A stretch of DNA of 64,000 nt from positions 62,001 through 126,000 of the forward strand of contig NZ_JBDJKW010000002.1 in the NCBI RefSeq assembly GCF_039673065.1, given 5' to 3'. The translations under genes and the position numbers were made by a program. Source of the DNA: Allobosea sp039673065 (GTDB lineage: Bacteria; Pseudomonadota; Alphaproteobacteria; Rhizobiales; Beijerinckiaceae). The notes beneath the pieces were generated by a model that saw only the letters and a list, made by a program, of their open reading frames with translations, searched no databases and was not told the origin of the DNA. Shown piece by piece: positions 30,065-39,855 of this stretch (position 1 is the first letter of the stretch; every line of letters begins with the position of its first letter).

Positions 30065-30088
30065 AGCCGGCCCTCGCCCTTGCCGGCT
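30065..30088 (+). terminator. Possible stem-loop after pyrG
   Basis: AGCCGGC (30065-30071) pairs perfectly with GCCGGCT (30082-30088) across a 10-base loop, five bases after the pyrG stop. There is no T-tract, so this is a weak candidate. Confidence 0.3.
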
Positions 30089-30180
30089 GCGGCGGGGCGG
30101 GGCTAGGAGTGGGGGCCTGTGCAGCGCGCGCCGCGCTCTCCGCTCGCGGAGTCGACGGCGCCCCATGACGGTGGCTCCCG

Positions 30181-31062
30181 ATGACCGAAACCTCTCCCGG
30201 CCCGCGCGGCCTCGACCATCTGGTGATCGGCGTCAGCGATCTCGACGCCGCCGGCGCGCTCTATGAGCGGCTCGGCTTCCGCGTCGGCGCGCGCAACCGC
30301 CACCCCTGGGGCACCGAGAACCGCATCGTCCAGTTCCCCGGCTCCTTCCTGGAACTGATCACGATCGGCGATGCGACGGCCATTCCCGCGCACGAAGCGC
30401 GGCGCTTCTCCTTCGGTGCCTTCGTGCGCGACGCGCTGGCGCGCTGCGAGGGCATGTCGATGCTGGTGCTGGAAAGCAGCGATTCCGACGCCGATGCGGC
30501 TGCGTTCCAAGCCGCCGGGATCGGCGATTTCGAGCCGTTCTTCTTCGAGCGGCAGGCGAAGCGCCCCGACGGCTCGGAAGTCCGCGTCGCCTTCTCGCTC
30601 GCCTTCGCCGAGGACCGGGCGGCCCCCGACTGCGGCTTCTTCGTCTGCCAGCAGCACGAGCCGCAGAACTTCTGGAACCCGGCCTTCCAGCAGCACGAGA
30701 ACGGTGCGCAGGCGCTGTCGGCTGTCGCCTTCGTCGCGGATGATCCGGCGCGCCATGAGCGCTTCTTCAGCGCCTATACTGCTTGCGCCTCCTTCGCGAC
30801 GGCCGGTGGCGGCCTGCGCTTCGCGCTGCCGCGCGGGCGGATCGAGGTGATGAGCACGCAGGCTGCTGCGGCGGCGCTCGGCGACGCCAGCACGCGGCGC
30901 GCCCGGCCGCATTTCGCCGGCTTCGCGGTTGCGGTGCCGGCTCTCTCGCCGGTGGAGGAACGGCTGCGCGGACACGGAATCGCCTGCCGCCGCGAGGGCG
31001 GCCGGCTGGTGGTGCCGCCGGCCGCGGCGCTGGGCTGCGCCATCGTCTTCGAGCAGGGCTGA
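30181..31062 (+). CDS. VOC family protein (glyoxalase-like domain)
   Basis: The product is 293 aa with two VOC modules. The first begins GLDHLVIGVSDLDAAGALYERLGF, a textbook glyoxalase start, followed by the FPGSFLELI strand. The second half carries CQQHEPQNFWNPAFQQHENG, a signature of the glyoxalase-like family whose substrate is unknown. His and Glu residues compatible with metal binding are present. It is convergent with opgH, 12 bases away. The function cannot be narrowed further. Confidence 0.85.
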   Translation: MTETSPGPRGLDHLVIGVSDLDAAGALYERLGFRVGARNRHPWGTENRIVQFPGSFLELITIGDATAIPAHEARRFSFGAFVRDALARCEGMSMLVLESSDSDADAAAFQAAGIGDFEPFFFERQAKRPDGSEVRVAFSLAFAEDRAAPDCGFFVCQQHEPQNFWNPAFQQHENGAQALSAVAFVADDPARHERFFSAYTACASFATAGGGLRFALPRGRIEVMSTQAAAAALGDASTRRARPHFAGFAVAVPALSPVEERLRGHGIACRREGGRLVVPPAAALGCAIVFEQG

Positions 31063-31074
31063 GGCCGCCGGGCT

Positions 31075-33285
31075 TCAGCGCCGGGGCGGCTCCGCCCCGG
31101 CATGGGCCTCGCCTTCCGGCAGGTTCGCCAGCAGCCCGAGCAGCGCCCGGTCGTGCAGCACGACCATGCGCTCCTTCGGCTTCAGCCAGAGCATGGCGTC
31201 GGCGATCGTCTCAGCGTCGATCAGCTTGGCCTGCGCCACGGCCCGGTCGGATTCGATCTCGCCGCGGCGGCGCGGCTGGACCTGCGGCAGCATCGCCTCA
31301 TGCGCCGCGCGCAGGCGCTGGTCGGCATGCAGCGCCATCAGCCCGTCGGCCTCGTCATGGCCGGCTTCGGCGAACTCGCCCTGCAGCGCGTTGGCGCGCA
31401 GCGCGATCTGCGGCGGATCGCCTTCCTCCGGCGTCAGCAGCAGGCCGCGGCGCTTGAGCCAGAGCCCGATCGAGAGCTGGCCCGAGGCCCAGGAGAGCGG
31501 GATCGCCAGCAAGAGGCCGACGATGGTCGGCGACATCCAGGCGAAGAGCGAGGTCGCGATCATGAAGGCCGCGAGGCCGGCGACCAGGCCGAGCAGCGTA
31601 TGGGCACGGTGGCGCCGCACGATGTCGCGGAAGGGGATCGAGCCGTCGTCGCGGCGCTGCGGGTTCCAGCCCGTATCGCGGCCGAGCAGGATCTGGAACA
31701 CCGAGCCGGACTGGATCACCATCATGATCGGCGCCAGGATTGCCGAGAAGAACACCTCGATCAGCGCCGAGAGGATCAGCCGGATGCTACCGCCGCAGGC
31801 GCGCCGCAAGGTGCGATCGAACAGGGTCAGCAGCAGACCGAACAGCTTCGGCGCCAGCAGGATCGCCATGGTCAGCGCGAACAGGTTCAGCGCGCGCTCG
31901 GGGTCGAAGCGCGGCCAGATCGGGAAGAGCGTGAACTCCTCGGTGAAGTACTCCGGGCGCGCATAGTTGACCTGGAGGACGATCATGATGCCGACCACCA
32001 GTTGCATCAGCCAGAATGGCGAGGCCAGGTAGGCCATCATGCCGGTGGCGAAGTGCTGGCGCGTGGCGAGCTTCAGCCCGCGCGCGCCGATGATGCGCGA
32101 ATGCTGGAGGTTGCCCTGGCACCAGCGCCGGTCGCGCGTCGCGATGTCGATCAGCGAGGGCGGGCTCTCCTCATAGGAGCCCGTCAGGTCCGGCAGCATG
32201 TAGACCGACCAGCCGGCCCGGCGGATCAGCGCCGCCTCGACGAAGTCGTGGCTGAGGACATGGCCGCCGAAGGGCGGCTTGCCCTTGAGGTCGGGCAGGC
32301 CGCAATGGTCGGCGAAGGCCTTGGTGCGGATGATCGCGTTATGGCCCCAGTAATTGCCGTCGCGGCCGGACCACACGGCGAGGCCTGTGGCGATCACCGG
32401 GCCGTAGACGCGCGCGGCGAACTGCTGCAGCCGGGCGAAGAAGGTGTTGCGATTGATGATCAGCGGCAGCGACTGGATGATGCCGGCGTCGGGATCGGCC
32501 TCCATCGCGGCGGCGAGCCGCACGATGCAGGTGCCCGTCATCAGGCTGTCGGCGTCGAGCACGACCATATGGGCGTAGTGACCGCCCCAGCGCATCACGA
32601 AGTCGGCGATGTTGCCGGCCTTGCGATGATGGTTCTTCGGGCGGTGGCGGTAGTAGATCCGCGCCTCGGGCCCGAGGCGGTGGCGCAGGTCGAGGAAGGC
32701 GCGCTCCTCGGCGACCCAGATGTCAGGATTCGTGGTGTCCGAGACGATGAAATAGTCGAAATGCTCGCCGAGCCCGGTCGCCTCGACCGATTCTCGGATC
32801 GCGGCGAGCGCCGCGAAGGTCCTTGCCGTCGATTCGTTGTAGATCGGCATGACCACGACGGTCTTCTGCGTCAGCGTCTCGGCGCGCGAACTGCGCAGCA
32901 GCCGGAACAGCAGCGTGACGAAGCCGAGGATGGCGCTGGTGAAGGCCAGCGCGATCCAGGAGAAGTTGATCGTGAACAGCACGACCAGCACGTACTGCAG
33001 GAAGGTCGTGCGGCTGACCGACACGACATTGTACATTTCCCAGGTGCCGTAGGCGGTCAGCGCCAGCGCGCCGCCGAAGACGAACAGCCGCGCGAGCCAG
33101 GGCGTGCGCCAGGCGCCGGGTGCCGCCGGCTTGCGCGTATCGGCGCGCTTCCAGCGCTGGAAGGACTGCACCGGCATGTCGAGCCGGTTCTCGGGCGGGG
33201 TCGCCTGGAAGGGCGCGGGCCAGCCGCCGGCCTCGCCCGACGCCTCGCGGACCGGAGCGTCCGCCTCGACCGCGGCGCCGCTCAC
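31075..33285 (-). CDS. opgH: Glucans biosynthesis glucosyltransferase OpgH (MdoH)
   Basis: Inner-membrane GT2 enzyme that polymerises the beta-1,2-glucose backbone of osmoregulated periplasmic glucans from UDP-glucose. The product is 736 aa from GTG 33285. The first membrane pair lies around residues 70-130, then the catalytic domain with MVVLDADSLMTGTCIVRLA and the DRRWCQGNLQH motif (QxxRW equivalent), then several more transmembrane helices. The GTG overlaps the opgG stop (GTGA), and ATG 33177 is an alternative giving 700 aa. The frame is open far upstream over opgG, which is a shadow. Confidence 0.93.
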   Translation of the reverse strand: MSGAAVEADAPVREASGEAGGWPAPFQATPPENRLDMPVQSFQRWKRADTRKPAAPGAWRTPWLARLFVFGGALALTAYGTWEMYNVVSVSRTTFLQYVLVVLFTINFSWIALAFTSAILGFVTLLFRLLRSSRAETLTQKTVVVMPIYNESTARTFAALAAIRESVEATGLGEHFDYFIVSDTTNPDIWVAEERAFLDLRHRLGPEARIYYRHRPKNHHRKAGNIADFVMRWGGHYAHMVVLDADSLMTGTCIVRLAAAMEADPDAGIIQSLPLIINRNTFFARLQQFAARVYGPVIATGLAVWSGRDGNYWGHNAIIRTKAFADHCGLPDLKGKPPFGGHVLSHDFVEAALIRRAGWSVYMLPDLTGSYEESPPSLIDIATRDRRWCQGNLQHSRIIGARGLKLATRQHFATGMMAYLASPFWLMQLVVGIMIVLQVNYARPEYFTEEFTLFPIWPRFDPERALNLFALTMAILLAPKLFGLLLTLFDRTLRRACGGSIRLILSALIEVFFSAILAPIMMVIQSGSVFQILLGRDTGWNPQRRDDGSIPFRDIVRRHRAHTLLGLVAGLAAFMIATSLFAWMSPTIVGLLLAIPLSWASGQLSIGLWLKRRGLLLTPEEGDPPQIALRANALQGEFAEAGHDEADGLMALHADQRLRAAHEAMLPQVQPRRRGEIESDRAVAQAKLIDAETIADAMLWLKPKERMVVLHDRALLGLLANLPEGEAHAGAEPPRR

Positions 33286-34844
33286 CAGGTCCACCGGTTC
33301 AGCCAGGTTTCGGAAACGGGTTGTCCGCCGGCATCGAGCACGAGACGCAACTCCGAGAGGTTGTCGTTGCCCGGGTCGACCTCGAAGGTCACGCGCATGG
33401 CGCGCCGCTCCGGAAAGGGCCACAGGCGCAGGTTGTGGATCGCGCCCGGCGTCGCGGTGACGAGGGCACGGGTGGCGGCGACGAGCGCGGCGTCGCCGAG
33501 CTTCTCGCCGGCGAAGTCGATGGCGAAGCGCCGGCGCCGTCCCTGCGAGCCGCGGCCCTGACGGGTACGCACCGCCATGGCGAGGTCGGGCTTGTCCGGC
33601 GGCTGCCAGCACCAGGCCTGGCGATAGGCGATCGTTGTCTCGCTGCCGGCCGCGATCGGCTGGCGCGGTCGCCAATAGGCGATGACGTTGTCGTTGAGCT
33701 CGGAATCGGTCGGGATCTCGATGAGCTGGACCGAGCCCTGGCCCCAGTCGCCGAGCGGCTCCATCCAGACGCTCGGGCGCAGCTCGAAGCGCTGGTCGTC
33801 GTCGACGAAGGCGGCCGGGTCGCGCTCGCGCTGGACAAGGCCGAAGCCGCGCGGATTCGCGTCCTGGAAGGAGGAGACCTGCAGCGCCGATGGGTTGCTG
33901 ACCGGGCGGTAGATCCACTCGCCGCTGCCGGAATGCATCTGCACGCCGGAGACCTCGTAGATCGACGGGCGCAGATCGTCGAAGGTGCGCCGGCTCTGCG
34001 GGCCGGAGAAGAAGGTGCCCATGGTGCAGCCGAAGCCGACATGGTCGAGATTGGCGCGCGGGAACAGCGTCATCTCGACATCGACGAAGCTGATGTCGCC
34101 GGGGCGCAGGGTCATGCGCACCGCACCCGTGACGCTCTCGGAATCGAGCAAGGCGTGGACGATCAGCGCCCCGGCGGCCGGGCTCGGCCGCTCGATCCAG
34201 TAGGCGCGGAAGAACGGAATCTCTTCGCCGCGGGTCTCGCCCGGGCGCAGGATCAGGGCGCGGGCGATCGCGCCGAAATGCTGGCCGCGGGCCAGCGCGC
34301 GGAAGAAGGTTGCGCCCTGGAAGAGCGCGAACTCATGGGGACGCTCCAGCCCGGTGGCGACGCGGAAGCCGGAGAATTGCAGGTCCTGCCCCTCGGGCGG
34401 CGGGTTCACCTTGCCGTAGTCGAAGCGGCCGCGGTCGAAGGCGACGCGGCGCACCATGTCGTCCTCGACGGTGAAGAGCGCCACCGGGGCCGAGAAGACG
34501 TAGCCGCGATGCAGCGGCTCGATGGTGAAGCCGCGATTCTCGCCGGTCCAGATCAGCCCGGAAGGCTTGGCGCGGATGCCGGCATACTGGTCCTGCGGCA
34601 GGTTGGCGTAACCTTCGGGCAGGTCGTTGTTGGTGAGCGGCACCATCGGCCGCTTCGACAGCATGCGGGCGGCCTCGACGACATGGCCGGGGTCGAAACG
34701 CTGGCCCTCGGCGATCACCGACTGGACCAGCGCGGCCCAGCCCGGCTGCTGGGCTGCCGCGGAGGACGGGGACAGCAGGCGCTGGGCCGTCAGGCCGGCG
34801 GCGGTAACGCTCAAAAATCGACGACGATTCAGGGAGTTCGACAT
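33282..34844 (-). CDS. opgG: Periplasmic glucan biosynthesis protein OpgG/OpgD (MdoG family)
   Basis: Periplasmic partner of OpgH needed for glucan backbone release or branching. The product is 520 aa. It begins with a twin-arginine signal (SLNRRRFLSVTAAG, cleavage after SSAAA near residue 32), more like OpgD than enterobacterial Sec-exported OpgG. The mature part shows NDLPEGYANLPQDQYAGIR and GFRVATGLERPHEFALFQGA, typical of the family. ATG 34844 is preferred over TTG 34853. The stop overlaps the opgH start, so the pair forms a two-gene operon. Confidence 0.93.
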   Translation of the reverse strand: MSNSLNRRRFLSVTAAGLTAQRLLSPSSAAAQQPGWAALVQSVIAEGQRFDPGHVVEAARMLSKRPMVPLTNNDLPEGYANLPQDQYAGIRAKPSGLIWTGENRGFTIEPLHRGYVFSAPVALFTVEDDMVRRVAFDRGRFDYGKVNPPPEGQDLQFSGFRVATGLERPHEFALFQGATFFRALARGQHFGAIARALILRPGETRGEEIPFFRAYWIERPSPAAGALIVHALLDSESVTGAVRMTLRPGDISFVDVEMTLFPRANLDHVGFGCTMGTFFSGPQSRRTFDDLRPSIYEVSGVQMHSGSGEWIYRPVSNPSALQVSSFQDANPRGFGLVQRERDPAAFVDDDQRFELRPSVWMEPLGDWGQGSVQLIEIPTDSELNDNVIAYWRPRQPIAAGSETTIAYRQAWCWQPPDKPDLAMAVRTRQGRGSQGRRRRFAIDFAGEKLGDAALVAATRALVTATPGAIHNLRLWPFPERRAMRVTFEVDPGNDNLSELRLVLDAGGQPVSETWLNRWTW

Positions 34845-35175
34845 CAGTTCCAACTTGCGCCGTCAGCGGTTCGGCCGCCTGCGCTTCTAGAGCATATCGC
34901 TTCCGGCTGAAAAGCGGGAGGAGGGGCGCTGATCGAAATAATCCGGGCTCCGCGGGCTGGTTGCGGCAGGGCGCGGCGCGTGCTCCGCGTCATGCGCCGG
35001 GGGGAGGGGCCCGGGCGGGCCCCGGCACCGGTTTTCATGTCCGGGACGACTTTGCCAAATCCGCTCGGGATCGGCTATCCACGGCCGGCGCAGCATCGGG
35101 CTGCGTCCGATCGTCGCCCGCCGCCGGAGTGCTCCGGCGCGGACCATCGCCCCGCCAGCATGAGACGTGAAGATC
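34845..35175. promoter_or_regulatory. Divergent opgG-glmU intergenic region
   Basis: 331 bases with no recognisable gene. It must contain outward promoters for opgG (minus) and glmU (plus), neither of which I can pinpoint. It contains a strong GC hairpin at 35006-35023 followed by GTTTT at 35031-35035. Confidence 0.4.
35006..35023 (+). promoter_or_regulatory. Hairpin upstream of glmU
   Basis: GGGGCCC (35006-35012) pairs perfectly with GGGCCCC (35017-35023) around a GGGC loop; a GTTTTC follows at 35031. It lies where no upstream plus-strand gene needs a terminator, so it could be a leader structure of glmU or the end of an unseen small RNA. Confidence 0.35.
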
Positions 35176-36543
35176 ATGACCGAAATGCAGCCCGGCCGCT
35201 CCTGCCTCGCCATCATCCTCGCGGCGGGCGAGGGCACGCGGATGAAGTCGCGGCGGCCGAAGGTGCTGCACGAGGTCGCCGGGCGCTCGCTGCTCGGCCA
35301 TGCGCTGGCGGCGGTGGCCGAGGCCGGTGCGGATTCGCTGGTGGTGGTGATCGGGCCCGACCGGCCGGACGTCGCCGCCGAGGTGGCGCGGCTCGCCCCC
35401 CATGCCGCGATCGCGGTGCAGACCGAGCGCAAGGGCACGGCGCATGCCGTGCTGGCCGCCCGCGAGAGCCTGGCCGCCGGCCATGACGACGTACTCGTCG
35501 CCTTCGCCGACACGCCGCTGGTGCGCGGTGGCACCTTCGCCGCGCTGCGCGGGGCGCTGCATGGCGGCGCGGCCGTCGCGGCGCTGGGCTTCGAGGCCGC
35601 CGATCCGACCGGCTATGGCCGCTTCGTGGTGCGCGACGGCCAGTTGCAGGCCATCGTCGAGCACAAGGACGCCGATGAGGCGACGCGGGCGATCACGCTG
35701 TGCAATGCCGGGCTGATGGCGCTCGACGGGCGCGAGGCGCTCTCGCTGCTCGAGGCGATCGGCAACGCCAACGCCCAGGGCGAGTTCTACCTGACCGACG
35801 CCGTCGCGGTCGCCCGCGGGCGCGGCCTTCCGGCCGTGGCGCTGACCGCGCCCGAGAGCGAGGTGCAGGGCGTCAACGATCGTATCCAGCTCGCTGCCGC
35901 CGAGGCGGAGTTCCAGCGCCGCCGCCGGCGCGAGGCGATGGCGGAGGGCGTGACGCTGGTCGCGCCGGAGACGGTATTCTTCAGCCATGACACCCGGCTC
36001 GGCCGCGACGTCCTGGTCGAGCCGCATGTGGTGTTCGGCCCCGGCGTCACGGTCGCGGACGGCGCCGTGATCCACGCCTTCTCGCATCTCGAAGGCGCCT
36101 CGGTCGGTGCCAGCGCGACCATCGGCCCCTATGCGCGGCTGCGCCCGGGCGCGGATCTGGCCGGCGGTGCCAAGGTCGGCAATTTCGTGGAGATCAAGGC
36201 AGCGAAGATCGGCGAGGGCGCCAAGGTCAACCATCTGACCTATATCGGCGATGCCGAGATCGGCGCTGCCGCCAATATCGGCGCCGGCACCATCACCTGC
36301 AATTACGACGGCTTCTTCAAGTCGAAGACCGTCATCGGCGAGGGCGCCTTCATCGGTTCCAACTCGGCGCTGGTGGCGCCTGTGACGATCGGCGCCGGCG
36401 CCTATGTCGGCTCGGGCTCGGTCATCACCCGCGACGTGCCGGCGGATGCGCTGGCGGTGGCGCGCGGGCGCCAGATCGAGCGCGAGGGCTGGGCCTCGGC
36501 CTTCCGCGCGGCGGCGATGGCGCGCAAGGCGAAGAAGGGCTGA
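35176..36543 (+). CDS. glmU: Bifunctional GlcNAc-1-P uridyltransferase / GlcN-1-P acetyltransferase
   Basis: Makes UDP-GlcNAc for peptidoglycan and lipid A. The product is 455 aa. The N-terminal pyrophosphorylase domain has LAAGEGTRMKSRRPKVLHEV (residues ~14-33) and FADTPLV. The C-terminal left-handed beta-helix acetyltransferase domain has VGNFVEIKAAKIGEG, VNHLTYIGDAEIG and GAGTITCNYDG with the catalytic His and Tyr. In-frame starts are GTG 35167, ATG 35176 and ATG 35185; 35176 is preferred on length and spacing to GTGAAG. The glmS gene follows, so both amino-sugar steps are adjacent. Confidence 0.96.
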   Translation: MTEMQPGRSCLAIILAAGEGTRMKSRRPKVLHEVAGRSLLGHALAAVAEAGADSLVVVIGPDRPDVAAEVARLAPHAAIAVQTERKGTAHAVLAARESLAAGHDDVLVAFADTPLVRGGTFAALRGALHGGAAVAALGFEAADPTGYGRFVVRDGQLQAIVEHKDADEATRAITLCNAGLMALDGREALSLLEAIGNANAQGEFYLTDAVAVARGRGLPAVALTAPESEVQGVNDRIQLAAAEAEFQRRRRREAMAEGVTLVAPETVFFSHDTRLGRDVLVEPHVVFGPGVTVADGAVIHAFSHLEGASVGASATIGPYARLRPGADLAGGAKVGNFVEIKAAKIGEGAKVNHLTYIGDAEIGAAANIGAGTITCNYDGFFKSKTVIGEGAFIGSNSALVAPVTIGAGAYVGSGSVITRDVPADALAVARGRQIEREGWASAFRAAAMARKAKKG

Positions 36544-36556
36544 GGGGCGAGGGCCG

Positions 36557-36575
36557 GCGGGCGGATTCTGCCCGC
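36557..36575 (+). terminator. Weak stem-loop after glmU
   Basis: GCGGGC (36557-36562) and GCCCGC (36570-36575) form a 6-bp stem 14 bases after the glmU stop with no T-run. It may reduce read-through into glmS. Confidence 0.3.
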
Positions 36576-36677
36576 TTAACCCGCCTTTCATTCACAGTCG
36601 GACATTGAACGTGATTTCGCGATCCGCGCGCCGCAGCTTATGGCGAGCGCATCGCTATCAACGGGTGAGGCACGGAT

Positions 36678-38504
<1,827 letters not shown>

Positions 38505-38507
38505 GAC

Positions 38508-38526
38508 GAGGGGCCTCGCGCCCCTC
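38508..38526 (+). terminator. Stem-loop after glmS
   Basis: GAGGGGC (38508-38514) pairs perfectly with GCCCCTC (38520-38526) around a CTCGC loop, directly after the glmS stop codon. No T-tract is present. Confidence 0.45.
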
Positions 38527-38554
38527 CCGCTCGCCTCCGCTACATTGCCGTCCT

Positions 38555-38576
38555 GGGCGCGCCTCACCGCGCGCCC
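38555..38576. terminator. Stem-loop between glmS and the YbaN-like gene
   Basis: GGGCGCGC (38555-38562) and GCGCGCCC (38569-38576) form a perfect 8-bp stem with a CTCACC loop. It sits six bases beyond the minus-strand stop at 38583 and between convergent genes, so it can serve either strand. Confidence 0.45.
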
Positions 38577-38582
38577 GCACCG

Positions 38583-38981
38583 CTATTCGCCGTCCTTCGG
38601 CTCCGGGCGGCTGGCGACGTACCAGGCCGAACCGAGCAGGCAGATCGCGGTGGTCCAGAGCGCGATCGGCGGCGCGCTGGTCTGCGTCACCAGCACGAAG
38701 CTCAGCGCCATCGAGCCGCAGGCTATGTATTTTACCCGCCGCGCGATCGTCCCCGTGCGCCGCCAGCGCACCACCTGCGGCCCCAGCGTCGGATGGGCGA
38801 GCAACCAGGCCTCGAAGCGCGGCGAGGAGCGCGAGAAGCACCAGGCTGCGCCGATCAGGAAGATCGTGCCCGGCATCAGCGGCAGGATCACCCCGACGAC
38901 GCCGATGGCGGTGAGGATCCAGCCGGCGGCCAGATAGAGATGCCTGCTCCAGCCGCGTGGAGGTGGGGAGGGCTCGCTCAC
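38583..38981 (-). CDS. YbaN-family (DUF454) small inner-membrane protein
   Basis: The product is 132 aa with three to four hydrophobic helices. It contains the family hallmark GVVGVILPLMPGTIFLIGAAWCFSRSSPRFEAWL near residues 22-57. The biochemical role of the family is unknown. It starts with GTG 38981, supported by an AAGGAAAG a few bases upstream. It is convergent with glmS. Confidence 0.85.
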   Translation of the reverse strand: MSEPSPPPRGWSRHLYLAAGWILTAIGVVGVILPLMPGTIFLIGAAWCFSRSSPRFEAWLLAHPTLGPQVVRWRRTGTIARRVKYIACGSMALSFVLVTQTSAPPIALWTTAICLLGSAWYVASRPEPKDGE

Positions 38982-39116
38982 GCTTTCCTTGGGGCTGGCG
39001 CTGAATCGGGGGTGCCGATCAATTCACGCTCGGCTATCGTCGGATAGTGCGGCGCGTGGCCGCGTGCCGGCAAGTCCTTCGGACGCCCCGTCGGCGATGG
39101 GAGTGCCGCAGAGCTC

Positions 39117-39848
39117 ATGAGCCAGTCCCCGATGCCGGATCCCCGCGCGGCGGTCGAGACCGACCTGCTGCGCCCGACCTTCGGGACCAGGCTGCGGCGC
39201 TATTTCTTCACCGGCCTCGTGCTTGCCGCCCCGCTCGCGATCACAGCCTCGGTGACCTGGTGGTTCGTGACGCTGGTCGACGGCTGGGTCAGGCCGCTGG
39301 TGCCGGCGCAGTTCTGGCCGGAGAACTACCTGCCCTTCCCGATTCCGGGCTTCGGCGTGGTGATCGCGCTGGTCGGGCTGACGCTGCTCGGCTTCTTCGC
39401 GGCCAATCTCGTGGGACGCACGCTGATCGATGCCGGCGAGGCGATCCTCAACCGCATGCCGGTGGTGCGCGGGCTCTACAAGAGCGTGAAGCAGGTCTTC
39501 GAGACGATCTTCTCCCAGTCCGGCACCTCGTTCCGCAAGGTCGGCATGGTGCAGTTCCCGCAGCCGGGCATGTGGTCGATCGTCTTCATCGCGCAGGAGG
39601 CGGCACCCGAGATCGCCGATGCCTTGCCGGGCGAGGGCCAGATCGGCGTGTTCCTGCCCTGCAGCCCCAACCCGACCACCGGCTTCTTCTTCTACCTGCC
39701 GCGCAGCGAGGTGGTGGAACTGGCCATCACGGTCGAGCAGGCGGCCAAGCTGGTGATGTCGGCGGGGCTGATCCAGCCGAGCGAGGTCGCCAGGCTCGGC
39801 CGTCATGGCCATGACGAGCCGGTTCCGGCCGCGCCGCAGGCGCCCTGA
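39117..39848 (+). CDS. DUF502 family membrane protein
   Basis: The product is 243 aa. Two transmembrane helices (about residues 32-55 and 75-98) are followed by the conserved NRMPVVRGLYKSVKQVFETIFSQ stretch and a soluble C-terminal domain with PCSPNPTTGFFFYLPRSEV, the hallmark of DUF502. The molecular function is unestablished. It is convergent with recG, seven bases apart. Confidence 0.9.
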   Translation: MSQSPMPDPRAAVETDLLRPTFGTRLRRYFFTGLVLAAPLAITASVTWWFVTLVDGWVRPLVPAQFWPENYLPFPIPGFGVVIALVGLTLLGFFAANLVGRTLIDAGEAILNRMPVVRGLYKSVKQVFETIFSQSGTSFRKVGMVQFPQPGMWSIVFIAQEAAPEIADALPGEGQIGVFLPCSPNPTTGFFFYLPRSEVVELAITVEQAAKLVMSAGLIQPSEVARLGRHGHDEPVPAAPQAP

Positions 39849-39855
39849 ACTTGGG

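Noticed and set aside
33286..33918. N-terminal extension of OpgH up to 33918
   Set aside because: The frame is open there, but the extension overlaps opgG on the same strand and is Arg-rich without homology. The GTGA overlap gives a natural start at 33285.
36544..36677. glmS ribozyme or riboswitch upstream of glmS
   Set aside because: The spacer is only 134 bases, and I see no conserved ribozyme core. That element belongs to Firmicutes.
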